Shown in pieces: positions 33,061 to 41,127 of a stretch of DNA of 52,115 bases. The first letter of the stretch is position 1. Each line of letters starts with the position of its first letter. The stretch lies in IMG/VR virus record IMGVR_UViG_3300034175_000039, positions 1-52,115 of that record; one strand, written 5' to 3'. The DNA is from a virus. The notes under the pieces are model-generated. The model did not search any database and was not told the origin of the DNA. It was given only the letters and a program-made list of their open reading frames with translations. The translations under genes and the position numbers were made by a program.

Positions 33061-33339
33061 TGATATCACTTTTATTAGCGTTATTAATTATGGCGCTTGG
33101 CGGTCAGTAATTATCGATATGGTAAATTATGGTTCGATGATCGTTTGGTAAATTGTGTCATTTGCTAATGGTAAATTATGTAATTAGCGAAAAGAGGCGT
33201 TTTTCTAACCCTAAGGGAACTGATTAATAAGTAATCATAAGTAATATAACATTAAGATATCACTAATTATCACTTACTAATCACTCCTGCAAGAAATTGA
33301 AAAACGCTCAATTTCGCTAATTACATAATTTGACGTAAT
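33061..33339. other. AT-rich intergenic region, candidate replication origin
   Basis: About 280 bp with no gene and much higher A+T than the rest of the genome. It holds three copies of GGTAAATT(A/G)TG (33121, 33147, 33170; spacing 26 and 23), a long interrupted inverted repeat, and runs of AAGTAAT and CACTAATTATCACTTACTAA in the loop. Iteron-like repeats, strong AT bias and dyad symmetry next to early genes are the usual marks of a phage origin. Not proven; a promoter or regulatory region for early genes is the alternative. Confidence 0.6.
33173..33331. repeat. Interrupted inverted repeat (20 bp + 9 bp arms)
   Basis: AAATTATGTAATTAGCGAAA at 33173-33192 is matched exactly by its reverse complement at 33312-33331. 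After a four-base mismatch GCGTTTTTC (33197-33205) pairs with GAAAAACGC (33299-33307). The loop is 93 nt and very AT-rich. The symmetry is far beyond chance and could form a large cruciform or bind an initiator as a dimer. Confidence 0.9.
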
Positions 33340-33648
33340 TTACAGTAACGACCGGCTTGCGTTAATTACATCATTTATGTAATCATCATCGCACCACGCC
33401 ATATCAAAGCGTCCGGGCGGCATCGGTCGGTCAACCGGTCGTGTCATTTTAGCCGTCCCGAACGCGGCAAAGGCAAAGCGTGGATCGCTGCTATGCCGAT
33501 TGATCGCCCGGCGTACCGGCTCAACCATGCGTAGCGCGTGTTTCCACTGGCCAAACGGCCCCATTAGCCATGACGTGCGTTGGTTGGCCGTACCGCCGTC
33601 TAGGATGGCTGTGACGTAGAACCCACGATGGTCCTTGCGTTTGGTCAT
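33340..33648 (-). CDS. Hypothetical protein (102 aa)
   Basis: ATG 33648 overlaps the previous stop (TAATG). Contents GFYVTAILDGG, SWLMGPFGQWKHALRMVEPVRRAI and FAFAAFGTAKMTRP resemble a small phage family with 'GPF..hdeAla.v..vr...' features. C-terminus AWCDDDYINDVINASRSLL. Its 3' end abuts the candidate origin. Function unknown. Confidence 0.7.
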   Translation of the reverse strand: MTKRKDHRGFYVTAILDGGTANQRTSWLMGPFGQWKHALRMVEPVRRAINRHSSDPRFAFAAFGTAKMTRPVDRPMPPGRFDMAWCDDDYINDVINASRSLL

Positions 33649-33929
33649 TACCAACGGTCAGCGAAAAAATAACCATCATCGTTGATATCGGTCACGCGAA
33701 CGGCGATCCATTTATGTCCGACGCCTTCTTTGACGCGTATCACGTTGCCAATGGCGATAGTGTCGCGCCCATGCACTCGCACCAATGCCGGGACAGTACC
33801 TAATTTGCATGACACGTCATAGCGTGGCGATTGGCGCGGTCGCTTGGCACGCTCGCGATATTCGCTTTGAAGATCGGCAAGAGCGTCACGCAAAGGCTGT
33901 TGCGCGCGGTCGATATCCTCATTGCTCAT
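33648..33929 (-). CDS. Hypothetical protein (93 aa)
   Basis: ATG 33929 after AGGATCGCGATA and in a TAATG overlap. N-terminal helix (NEDIDRAQQPLRDALADLQSE), then a beta-barrel-like C-terminal half (DTIAIGNVIRVKEG, KWIAVRVTDINDDGYFFADRW). Unknown function. Confidence 0.7.
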   Translation of the reverse strand: MSNEDIDRAQQPLRDALADLQSEYRERAKRPRQSPRYDVSCKLGTVPALVRVHGRDTIAIGNVIRVKEGVGHKWIAVRVTDINDDGYFFADRW

Positions 33930-34114
33930 TATCGCGATCCTATCACTATGGTCATCTTGAATATCCACCATTGCTTAATCATGATATAGGTTACGTCGGA
34001 ATAACCGTTGCGGCGATTGTAATATTTGCCATATTCTACGCAACCTTCAAGCGTGTCGAATAAACCGGATCGCTTAGCAGGTGTGCCATATATGAAGGCA
34101 TATCTAGTGATCAT
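33929..34114 (-). CDS. Hypothetical protein (61 aa)
   Basis: ATG 34114 follows GGGAGCCGGAACA. Starts MITRYAFIYGTPAKRSGLFD; Tyr-rich (GKYYNRRNGYSDVTYIMIKQ) with a hydrophobic aromatic end. ATGA overlap with the upstream gene. Not recognised. Confidence 0.68.
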   Translation of the reverse strand: MITRYAFIYGTPAKRSGLFDTLEGCVEYGKYYNRRNGYSDVTYIMIKQWWIFKMTIVIGSR

Positions 34115-34308
34115 TGTTCCGGCTCCCTTTGGTCGGCGTGACCTTCCCAATATCCGGCGCTGTACGCGTTGGGATGCCAATCGCGGTCGTTACCGGACCA
34201 CATGCGATAACCATAGAAGCCGTCCGAATAACCCGCACTGAACGCCTTACGGTCATCCGGGTCGCGATAGTCGCGTGCGTCGCGCTTGGCGTCGTGTGCC
34301 CATGCCAT
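34111..34308 (-). CDS. Small DUF-type protein rich in Tyr/Asp (65 aa)
   Basis: KAFSAGYSDGFYGYRM and NAYSAGYWEGHADQ form a repeated (A/S)AGYxDGxxG motif, typical of small phage early proteins with helical hairpins. No known function. It lies between two other small early genes. Confidence 0.7.
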   Translation of the reverse strand: MAWAHDAKRDARDYRDPDDRKAFSAGYSDGFYGYRMWSGNDRDWHPNAYSAGYWEGHADQREPEQ

Positions 34309-34311
34309 GGC

Positions 34312-34698
34312 TTAGATCGCTTCCACGGCGGCAAGAGCGGCCTTCAATGCGTCGATTAGAGCGACTTTGTTGGCGGTCATTGCAGGTATGTCGTAAGCGG
34401 TCTTGACGGCGCGCTGTGCCGTACGCTCACGCTGTTGCGTTTCCATTTTAGGCCGTCGTTGGTCGTATTGATCTTTGGTGATCAAGAACGCCTTGTCATG
34501 CATTGTTCCGCCGCGTTCAAATCCATTGGTCATGAATGAAACGGGTGATGATATGCCAAAATCAATTTGGACAACCCCGATAGCTGATTTTTTTATTACA
34601 GTTCCTTCACGAACCTCAACGCGACTATATTTGCCGAAATCAGCGTATGCTTTGTCGCCGACGTTTAACGTGGTGGTGGTTTGAATGTTGGTGAGCAT
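34312..34698 (-). CDS. Hypothetical protein with beta-barrel N-terminus (128 aa)
   Basis: VGDKAYADFGKYSRVEVREG and TVIKKSAIGVVQIDFG form an SH3-like barrel, followed by HDKAFLITKDQYDQRRPKME and a C-terminal helix (LIDALKAALAAVEAI). Such proteins are common among phage early genes without known activity. Confidence 0.7.
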   Translation of the reverse strand: MLTNIQTTTTLNVGDKAYADFGKYSRVEVREGTVIKKSAIGVVQIDFGISSPVSFMTNGFERGGTMHDKAFLITKDQYDQRRPKMETQQRERTAQRAVKTAYDIPAMTANKVALIDALKAALAAVEAI

Positions 34699-34700
34699 GA

Positions 34701-34973
34701 TTATGCGTTCCTCTTGTTATGTTCATCCATGATGATGCAGAGATCAAATTTACTGATCTGTTCCACCTGATAAGCGTCAAACGCTTGATCGCTGGCGGCG
34801 TAATAGGTTTTCATCGCGCCTAGCCGACCCGCAAACGGTGCTTGCCGCTTCACTAGAGCGCCGCTCTTAACGGCTGCGTTCAGTGCGCGAAGATCGTTCG
34901 CGTTAAGCTGACCGATATTGCATACGGGTCGAACCATTGCGAAAGCTGGCCAAGTGCTGGTTACGTTGTTCAT
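34701..34973 (-). CDS. Hypothetical protein (90 aa), first gene of the early block
   Basis: Start ATG 34973 (MNNVTSTWPAFAMVRP) has no Shine-Dalgarno and lies six bases after the promoter's -10 box, so the mRNA is probably leaderless. LNANDLRALNAAVKSGAL and YAASDQAFDAYQVEQISKFD are helical. The longer frame to 35030 reads through the promoter and is rejected. Confidence 0.7.
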   Translation of the reverse strand: MNNVTSTWPAFAMVRPVCNIGQLNANDLRALNAAVKSGALVKRQAPFAGRLGAMKTYYAASDQAFDAYQVEQISKFDLCIIMDEHNKRNA

Positions 34974-34979
34974 GTGATC

Positions 34980-35008
34980 GGTATAATGGTCATTGCGATG
35001 GTCGTCAA
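34980..35008 (-). promoter_or_regulatory. Promoter of the repeated family (P6), leaderless type
   Basis: Minus strand TTGACG, 17-nt spacer ACCATCGCAATGACCAT, TATACC, then six bases and ATG. Its spacer is nearly identical to those of P2 and P9. Drives the early block from 34973 downward and is divergent to the terminase genes. Confidence 0.82.
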
Positions 35009-35045
35009 GCATAAAATGACAAATATGCAAAATTATTGACCGATT

Positions 35046-35708
35046 ATGGCAGGGCGCGGTATGCCGCTCGATAAGATGAATATGCCCGCCGCCCCTATCA
35101 GCTTCGCGAGCGCGTACCGCCAGCTACGCCCGACCGAAAAGGCGTTCGTGGATGGCTATGTGGCGGACGTGGAACGCGAAGCGAACCGTAAGGCGGAACG
35201 GATATCGTTGGCGCTACACCGTGCCATCCCTAGCCATGTGGTTGAGGCGTCACGCGGCATGCTGGATCGCCCCATGGTGCGTGCTGCGATCACCGAACGT
35301 ATCAACGATCTTGCCGCCGCGTCCGAACTGACCGTTCATCGGGTCATTAAAGAATTGATGGGCGTGGCGTTCGCTAGCGTTGGCGATTACATGCAAGTCG
35401 GCGAAGATGGTCAACCATGGTTCGACCTTGCCCGGTGCACGCCGGAACAACTGGCGTCCATTAAATCGATCAAGATCGAAGAGAGTGGCGGCGGTGATCT
35501 ATCGCGCCCCAATCGTCGCAAGTTTGAATTCGTGCTTCACGATAAGCTAGCCGGGATCAAGATGCTTGCTGATTATATGGGGCTGTTGGAGCGCGACAAT
35601 CCGCACTGGCGGCAAGATCAAGCCCGCCCGGTTCAGCAACCCGCCTTGCCCGCTACGATGACCACAGACGGCGCAGCGGACGTGTATTCGCAAATGATCA
35701 ACGGGTGA
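35046..35708 (+). CDS. terS: Terminase small subunit
   Basis: A 220-aa protein in the usual place before the large terminase. It begins with an HTH-like region (SFASAYRQLRPTEKAFVDGY), as in Terminase_2 small subunits, then a helical middle (MVRAAITERINDLAAAS, HRVIKELMGVAFASVGDYM) and a C-terminal tail with Gln/Pro. It recognises phage DNA and regulates the large subunit. No clear ribosome site precedes ATG 35046. Confidence 0.85.
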   Translation: MAGRGMPLDKMNMPAAPISFASAYRQLRPTEKAFVDGYVADVEREANRKAERISLALHRAIPSHVVEASRGMLDRPMVRAAITERINDLAAASELTVHRVIKELMGVAFASVGDYMQVGEDGQPWFDLARCTPEQLASIKSIKIEESGGGDLSRPNRRKFEFVLHDKLAGIKMLADYMGLLERDNPHWRQDQARPVQQPALPATMTTDGAADVYSQMING

Positions 35709-35986
35709 TGGCTATGGATGACAACGTTGAACCTATTCGTAGCCATATTTTGCCCGTTATGGATGCGGGGCGCGAGATGGTTCAATACGTTGCCGAACAG
35801 CTTGCCAACTATGTTAGCGAAAATGGTGAACAGCCTGCCGCTATCGCGTTCGTTTTTGTTGGCCCCGATAAAGCGGCAAGCGATACGTCGGCGTATTCTT
35901 GGACGCCGTTAGACGATGATCGTTCGCGTTTACAATGTTGCGCGGTCGCGTCGGCGGTGTTGATGAAACGCGCGTTGGGGATTTGA
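35708..35986 (+). CDS. Hypothetical protein between terminase genes (92 aa)
   Basis: ATG 35708 overlaps the TerS stop. Acidic start (MAMDDNVEPIRSHILPVMDAG), helical and beta segments (PAAIAFVFVGPDKAASDTS) and CCAVASAVLMKRALG. No homology recognised. Similar small genes sit between terS and terL in several phages. Confidence 0.65.
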   Translation: MAMDDNVEPIRSHILPVMDAGREMVQYVAEQLANYVSENGEQPAAIAFVFVGPDKAASDTSAYSWTPLDDDRSRLQCCAVASAVLMKRALGI

Positions 35987-35997
35987 ATACCTAGCCG

Positions 35998-37722
35998 ATG
36001 TTCTTTGCAAGTAACGCCGATCTGTTCGTTCCATACACGGTCGCAGCGCCGTCAGTGGTGCCGTGGAAGCCGGTGCCGCTCGCGCATGACCAATGGCCAC
36101 CGGACTATCGTGCGGTCTATGCGTGGCGCGTCCAACAACTGAACGCATTGCGCAGTAACGCCGCTTTGCTCGCGTCGGCAAAGGCATATTATCGCACGCG
36201 TCCCGGTGAATTTATTATGCACTGGATGGACACCTATAATCCGCGCAAGATCGGATCGAAATGGGTGCCGTTCATACTGTTCATCAAACAAGCTGAATTT
36301 ATTCAGTTCTTGGAACAGTTGGATCAAGACGAAGAAAACGGATTGGTCGAAAAGTGTCGCGACATTGGTGCCACATGGCTTGCCAGCGGTTACAGTGTCA
36401 CCAAATGGCTATTTGACCGCGATGACGCAACCGGATGGGGATCGCGCAAGCAAGAGTTGGTTGACAAGCTTGGTGATCCTGACAGTATCTTTGAAAAGAT
36501 GCGTCTGTTGGTCAAGCGGTTGCCTGATATATGGTTACCCGATGGCTTTAAGTCGCGTGATCATGCAACGTTTATGAAGTTGATCAATCCTGAAAATGGA
36601 TCAACGATCACCGGTGAAAGTGGTGACAATATCGGTCGTGGTGGTCGTAAGAAACGTTATTTCAAGGATGAAAGTGCCCATTATGAACGACCGGAAAAGA
36701 TAGAAGCGGCGCTAGGTGATAACACCAACGTTCAAATCGATATGTCGTCCGTCAATGGATTGGGCAATGTATTCCATCGTCGGCGTGAGAGCGGATACGA
36801 TTGGCATCCCGGCGCAGTGATCCCGAAGGGCGAAACGCGCGTGTTCGTCTTTGATTGGCGTGATCATCCCGAAAAGACGCAAGGTTGGTATGATCAGCGC
36901 AAGGCGAAGGCTGAACGCGAAGGCATGCAACATGTTTTCGCGCAAGAAGTGGACCGCAATTATAGCGCCGCCGTCCAAAACACGATCATTCCCTATGAGT
37001 GGTTGCAAGCGTGTGTTGATGCTCATCTAAAAGTTCCATATCTTCGCATACCGCCTGCCGATGTATGGATGGCAGGCTTAGACGTTGCTGACGAAGGGAT
37101 GGACCGTAACGCGCTGGCGCTGCGCCAATGGATCATCTTGCGCAGCGTCGAAGAATGGGGCGAATGCGATCCCGGTGCCACCGCGCGTCGCTCTATTGAA
37201 GCTGTTCGTCATCTTAAGGGGATCAAGGTTCAATACGATAGTATCGGCATTGGATCGAACATCAAATCGGAATACAACCGACTATGCGGTGAAGGCGTTA
37301 TTACGCCGCAAATGGTACAATACGTCGCGTGGAACGCTGGCGGCGAAGTCATCAATAAATATGATCGCATTATTCCCGACGATGATGATAGCCTTTACAA
37401 TAAAGATTTTTTCGCCAACTTTAAAGCACAAGCTTGGTGGTCGTTGCGGTCGCGCGTCTATAAGACGTGGCGTGCGGTTACGTTTGGCGACGTGTATCCT
37501 GCCGATGAACTGATATCGTTCGATAGCGGTATGACATTGTTGCACCAACTGTTGAAAGAATTAGCACAGCCGGTTAGCAAGGCGAGCGCAGGGCTTAAGA
37601 CCATGGTGGACAAGAAACCACCGGGCACCAAATCACCGAACCTTGCGGATGCCGTGGTTATGGCGTATTTCCCGGCGCAAGACCAAGGCGTTTACGCTAT
37701 CATCGGGAATTATTCAGGATGA
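35998..37722 (+). CDS. terL: Terminase large subunit
   Basis: A 574-aa packaging motor. ATPase: CRDIGATW (residues 120-127) is the Walker-A-like loop of Terminase_6-type enzymes, and RYFKDESAHY (about 219-228) the Walker B with catalytic Glu. Nuclease: AGLDVADEGMDRN (near 360), QYDSIGIGSN (near 413) and NLADAVVMAY (near 549) give the RNase H-like acidic triad. It cuts and translocates DNA into proheads. Followed by a small gene and the portal. Confidence 0.93.
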   Translation: MFFASNADLFVPYTVAAPSVVPWKPVPLAHDQWPPDYRAVYAWRVQQLNALRSNAALLASAKAYYRTRPGEFIMHWMDTYNPRKIGSKWVPFILFIKQAEFIQFLEQLDQDEENGLVEKCRDIGATWLASGYSVTKWLFDRDDATGWGSRKQELVDKLGDPDSIFEKMRLLVKRLPDIWLPDGFKSRDHATFMKLINPENGSTITGESGDNIGRGGRKKRYFKDESAHYERPEKIEAALGDNTNVQIDMSSVNGLGNVFHRRRESGYDWHPGAVIPKGETRVFVFDWRDHPEKTQGWYDQRKAKAEREGMQHVFAQEVDRNYSAAVQNTIIPYEWLQACVDAHLKVPYLRIPPADVWMAGLDVADEGMDRNALALRQWIILRSVEEWGECDPGATARRSIEAVRHLKGIKVQYDSIGIGSNIKSEYNRLCGEGVITPQMVQYVAWNAGGEVINKYDRIIPDDDDSLYNKDFFANFKAQAWWSLRSRVYKTWRAVTFGDVYPADELISFDSGMTLLHQLLKELAQPVSKASAGLKTMVDKKPPGTKSPNLADAVVMAYFPAQDQGVYAIIGNYSG

Positions 37723-37946
37723 CCATAGTTGTCAGGATCACAAAGCCGCAACAGAAAGCCCTTGATTGGTTGAACGATCATGGCGGCGATGGTGCATTCG
37801 TCCAAGGTGGCGCGACGATTATTGCACAAGGCGAGATTGCGCCGCATCAACGCGAAACATGGGTTGCTCTTCGCGATGCCCGACGCGTTGAATTCTATAA
37901 TGGCGCGGGCCGAGGCTACGGGCGTGTACGGATCGTCAAGTCATGA
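37719..37946 (+). CDS. Small hypothetical protein (75 aa)
   Basis: ATGA overlap with terL and again with the portal gene. The layout KPQQKALDWLNDHGGDGAF... RETWVALRDARRVEFYNGAG resembles a small winged-helix fold. It may help packaging or be a regulator; not recognised. Confidence 0.68.
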   Translation: MTIVVRITKPQQKALDWLNDHGGDGAFVQGGATIIAQGEIAPHQRETWVALRDARRVEFYNGAGRGYGRVRIVKS

Positions 37947-39604
37947 ATGCTGTTCGCACCAATCACGCTGTCTATCCAGTGGCGTTCGACAACGCCGGTT
38001 ATACGCCGACCGAAGGGCAGGTAAGGCAAACCATCGCTGCAACGGCTGCAAAGAGCGGCAATGACGGTCTGTTGAACACTGACCCGATGATGAAGCGATC
38101 ATCCGATAGCGCATGGATGCTGGAATATTGGGATTTAACCGATACCATCGTTGACGGTATTAATGCGCTGCGCCTTGCCGCCGACCGTTACTTGCCCAGA
38201 TTCACCGACGAAGATCGTGCCGATTACGAATTTCGGCTGAAATGCACCAAAGTTACCAATATCTACCGTGATACCGTCGAAGGTTTGGCGTCCAAGCCGT
38301 TCGAACAGGAAGTTGCATTGCACGTTGATGAAAGCAAGATGGTTCCGCAACCGTTGCTTGACTTTATCGAAAACGTTGATGGCAGCGGGAACAATCTTAC
38401 CGTCTTTAGCGGCGCAACATTCTTCAACGGCATCAATAGTGCCATTGATTGGATATTTGTCGATTATTCAAAGCCTAATCCAAACGTGCGCAGCGTTGCG
38501 GATCAAAAGCGCGTGGGCGCACGGCCATATTGGTCGCACGTCTTGGGACGTAATGTTTTGGACCCGCGATCCACCATCATCAATGGCGAAGAGGTTTTGA
38601 CATATATCAAAATCTATGAGCCCGGTTCACCGGATCGTATTCGCGAATTTGAACGCTTGGACAGCGGCACCGTTGTTTGGCGGTTGTATGAAAAGAGCGA
38701 CCGACCGGGACCGGATGGAAAGACGATGTTCGTTCTTTTGCCGGGCGGTGATGGTGGTGGCGTGATCACCATTGGCGTTATCCCGATGGTTCCGTTCATC
38801 ACCGGTCGGCGTGATGGTCGTACGTGGCGTTTCTTTCCTGCCATGCGCGATGCGGCTGATCTTCAAATCGAATTGTATCAGCAAGAAAGCGCGCTTAAGT
38901 TCGTCAAGATATTGGCGGCGTATCCGATGCTTGCCGGTAACGGCGTCAAGCCGATCATGGAAGCCGATGGCAAGACGGTAAAGAAGATCGCTGTTGGCCC
39001 CGGTCGCGTTCTGTACGCGCCACCGGGTGGCGACGGTTCGTCCGGGTCGTGGGCGTTCGTTGAACCTTCCGCAACGACCATGAAGTTCCTTGCCGATGAC
39101 GTAAAGGACACCATGGCGCAGTTGCGCGAGTTGGGGCGTCAACCGCTTACGGTGGCCAACGTGACCGTCATCAATTCCGCACGTGGCGCAAACAAGTCGA
39201 AGTCGGCGGTCAAAGCATGGGCGCTTGGTCTGAAAGACGCGTTGGAAAACGCAATGGTCATCACGTGCAAATGGTTGGCCATTCCCGACACAACGTATAG
39301 TCCGGTCGTGAACGTATTTATGGAATTTGATGAATTCCTTGAAGGCAAAGACCTTGATACCTTGCAGGCGGCACGTGCGGCAAAGGATATCTCACAACTT
39401 ACCTATTGGGAAGAATTGCAGCGTCGCGCGGTCCTATCGCCCGAATTCGACGCTGATAACGAAACAGAGCGATTGCTTAACGAATTGCCCGGTGATGGTG
39501 AGGATAACAGCAATATTGACGATACGACCGGCCTGCCGATTTTGCCAAGTGATTCACGCTACGTTCCGCCCGGTGTTCCACCGAAGCCAAAGGATAAACC
39601 GTAA
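37943..39604 (+). CDS. Portal protein (DUF4055-like)
   Basis: A 553-aa protein of the DUF4055 portal type: YWDLTDTIVDG, NIYRDTVEGLASKPF, long beta-rich middle and a C-terminal LELQRRAVLSPE-like region (read here as YWEELQRRAVLSPEFD). It forms the dodecameric ring at the packaging vertex. Residues 9-16 read AVYPVAFD, close to a motif in the scaffold and tail-tube proteins. Order terL, portal, scaffold, coat is canonical. Confidence 0.87.
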   Translation: MNAVRTNHAVYPVAFDNAGYTPTEGQVRQTIAATAAKSGNDGLLNTDPMMKRSSDSAWMLEYWDLTDTIVDGINALRLAADRYLPRFTDEDRADYEFRLKCTKVTNIYRDTVEGLASKPFEQEVALHVDESKMVPQPLLDFIENVDGSGNNLTVFSGATFFNGINSAIDWIFVDYSKPNPNVRSVADQKRVGARPYWSHVLGRNVLDPRSTIINGEEVLTYIKIYEPGSPDRIREFERLDSGTVVWRLYEKSDRPGPDGKTMFVLLPGGDGGGVITIGVIPMVPFITGRRDGRTWRFFPAMRDAADLQIELYQQESALKFVKILAAYPMLAGNGVKPIMEADGKTVKKIAVGPGRVLYAPPGGDGSSGSWAFVEPSATTMKFLADDVKDTMAQLRELGRQPLTVANVTVINSARGANKSKSAVKAWALGLKDALENAMVITCKWLAIPDTTYSPVVNVFMEFDEFLEGKDLDTLQAARAAKDISQLTYWEELQRRAVLSPEFDADNETERLLNELPGDGEDNSNIDDTTGLPILPSDSRYVPPGVPPKPKDKP

Positions 39605-39813
39605 TGGCACGATTAGTTGTTTGGTGTGAATGGCGTGGTTTCTTTCGACGCCGCTTAGTTTATGGTTGGTCGGTTCGTGATGGGCATGGTAACATTATTA
39701 TTGCTAGTGAGAAAACATACGCCAACCTTGGTGCGCTTCATGATGAAGTGAACGCTGTTTCATTCGCGCTGACCGATGCTGTGAAACGTCCGGTGCCAAT
39801 CCACGGCCCTTAA
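39604..39813 (+). CDS. Small hypothetical protein (69 aa)
   Basis: TAATG overlap with the portal gene. Aromatic and basic start (ARLVVWCEWRGFFRRRLVYG), then SVRDGHGNIIIASEKTYANL, typical of the DUF1508/YegP-like beta-hairpin pattern, though that match is only suggestive. Function unknown. Confidence 0.6.
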   Translation: MARLVVWCEWRGFFRRRLVYGWSVRDGHGNIIIASEKTYANLGALHDEVNAVSFALTDAVKRPVPIHGP

Positions 39814-39825
39814 CATAATCCCGAC

Positions 39826-39876
39826 GTGCAACCGGGGGTGTTGCACAATATGGCTAATGTCAGGATAGACATTAGC
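39826..39876 (+). promoter_or_regulatory. Promoter with two overlapping dyads before scaffold gene
   Basis: TTGCAC (39841-39846), 17-nt spacer, GATAGA (39864-39869). Two perfect inverted repeats lie here: GTGCAAC-N7-GTTGCAC (39826-39846) covering the -35, and GCTAATGTC-N6-GACATTAGC (39853-39876) covering the -10. Such symmetry fits operators for one or two dimeric regulators controlling head gene expression, or hairpins in the RNA. Confidence 0.65.
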
Positions 39877-39905
39877 GCAATTTGGTCGGATGGCCAAGAA
39901 AGACG

Positions 39906-40748
39906 ATGACAATGCGTAATTTCAAGATGATCGCCGCTCTACTGACTGGGGCTGTTTTCCCCGTCGCGTTCGATACGGGCGGCAAGTGGAAGATGGACGG
40001 TGACAAGCTGGCATTGGATGGTGACGGCAATCCGATCTATGTCAAGGCGGACAATACCGAACAGTCGGTGAAAGGCGACACCATCGCCAACCTAAACGCG
40101 GAAGCCAAGACGCATCGTACCGCCAAGGAAACGGCGGAAAAAGCGTTGGATAAATACAAGTTGCCCGATGGCAAGTTGGTTGATCCGCAAACCGCTATCA
40201 AGGCGGTCGATACTGTCAGCAAGTTGGATGCGAAACAGCTTATCGACGCTGGCGAGGTCGATAAGGTCCGCAAGGAAATCGGTGATCAGTTTTCGACGCA
40301 GCTTGCCGAAAAAGATGCTGCGATCAACAGTGCCAATGACACCATTGCTAAGCTGAATGTCGCCAAGGTGTTCGATGGTTCGGAATTCGTTCGCGAGCGT
40401 GTTGCGGTTCCCCGCGATATGTTCCAATCGACGTTCGAAAAGAATTTCAAGTTCGAAGACGGCAAAGTTGTTGCATACGGTCGCGACGGCAACAAGCTGT
40501 TGTCCAAAAAAGCCGCTGGCGAATATGCCGACGCCGATGAAGCCTTGGAATTGCTGGTTGAAATGCACCCGCAAAAAGATGCGATTATCAAGGCGCAGCA
40601 AGGCGGTGGCACTGGCAATGGTGGTGGCGGTGGCAATCGCGGCGGCGGTCGTGTGATCCGACGTGCTGAATTCGACGCCTTGACGCCTACGCAGCAAGCG
40701 GAAACGGCAACGGCGGTCGGTAAGGGTGAAATGACCATTTCCGATTAA
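39906..40748 (+). CDS. Scaffolding protein
   Basis: A 280-aa protein between portal and coat. Residues about 55-150 are helical and charged (TAKETAEKALDKYK, KLDAKQLIDAGEVDKVRKEI, AINSANDTIAKLN), as in scaffolds. The tail is a Gly-rich linker (GGGTGNGGGGGNRGGG), then a basic segment (RVIRRAEFDAL), which could bind the coat. The N-terminus carries AVFPVAFDTGG, shared in part with portal and tail tube. ATG 39906 or 39912 is possible; AAGAAAG is upstream. Confidence 0.78.
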   Translation: MTMRNFKMIAALLTGAVFPVAFDTGGKWKMDGDKLALDGDGNPIYVKADNTEQSVKGDTIANLNAEAKTHRTAKETAEKALDKYKLPDGKLVDPQTAIKAVDTVSKLDAKQLIDAGEVDKVRKEIGDQFSTQLAEKDAAINSANDTIAKLNVAKVFDGSEFVRERVAVPRDMFQSTFEKNFKFEDGKVVAYGRDGNKLLSKKAAGEYADADEALELLVEMHPQKDAIIKAQQGGGTGNGGGGGNRGGGRVIRRAEFDALTPTQQAETATAVGKGEMTISD

Positions 40749-40751
40749 CGG

Positions 40752-40916
40752 TTAGATCGTCGGGGTGGTGCTGCGCCCCGGTTGATCGCCCGCCCGACGT
40801 GCTACGGTCATTGCACGTCGGGCGGTTGCTAAACGACGCTGGCGTTGGTGATCCTGCCATGCCGCGATATGACGGAAATGATAGCCGTCAAAGTATGATG
40901 CTTCCGCGTAGTCCAT
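40752..40916 (-). CDS. Small hypothetical protein (54 aa), opposite strand in head region
   Basis: Read directly from the minus strand: begins MDYAEASYFDGYHFRHIAAW, then QDHQRQRRLATARRAM and a basic Arg-rich end. It is 24 bp after the 42-aa gene and could be cotranscribed with it. ATG 40916 lacks a clear ribosome site, and its 3' half overlaps a hairpin (40791-40824), so confidence is moderate. Confidence 0.5.
   Translation of the reverse strand: MDYAEASYFDGYHFRHIAAWQDHQRQRRLATARRAMTVARRAGDQPGRSTTPTI
40791..40824. terminator. Hairpin, possible terminator
   Basis: CGCCCGACGTGC pairs with GCACGTCGGGCG over 12 bp with a ten-base loop, 43 bp after the scaffold stop. No U-tract. On the minus strand it falls inside the 54-aa frame, where it encodes the ARRAMTVARRAG repeat, so the symmetry may be partly coding. 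Confidence 0.45.
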
Positions 40917-40939
40917 CCATCATGGCTAGCGCGTAAACC

Positions 40940-41068
40940 TTAAGGAACCGTTACCGAGACGATTTCGGCGGTGACGCCGTGCTTATCGCAATACGCCTGA
41001 ACGACTGACGGGCGGCACCACGTACCGAACGTGCGAGTGGTGTTGTTGCTGAAACGCAGCGTGATCAT
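40940..41068 (-). CDS. Small hypothetical protein (42 aa), opposite strand
   Basis: ATG 41068 follows GGGAGCAACCATC, and promoter P7 lies 30 bp upstream. The protein (MITLRFSNNTTRTFGTWCRP, then HGVTAEIVSVTVP) looks like a strand-helix-strand mini domain. The longer frame to 41167 has no ribosome site. It interrupts the + strand head operon between scaffold and coat. Confidence 0.72.
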   Translation of the reverse strand: MITLRFSNNTTRTFGTWCRPSVVQAYCDKHGVTAEIVSVTVP

Positions 41069-41098
41069 GATGGTTGCTCCCGTGGTCAAGTGTGCCGG

Positions 41099-41127
41099 GA
41101 TATACCGCCCGGCCCGGTAGTTGTCAA
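41099..41127 (-). promoter_or_regulatory. Promoter of the repeated family (P7), GC-rich spacer
   Basis: Minus strand TTGACA, 17-nt spacer, TATATC. The boxes fit, but the spacer is GC-rich (CCGGGCCGGGCGG) and lacks the GACCAT dyad, so it may be unregulated by the factor reading the others. Drives 40940-41068. Confidence 0.7.
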
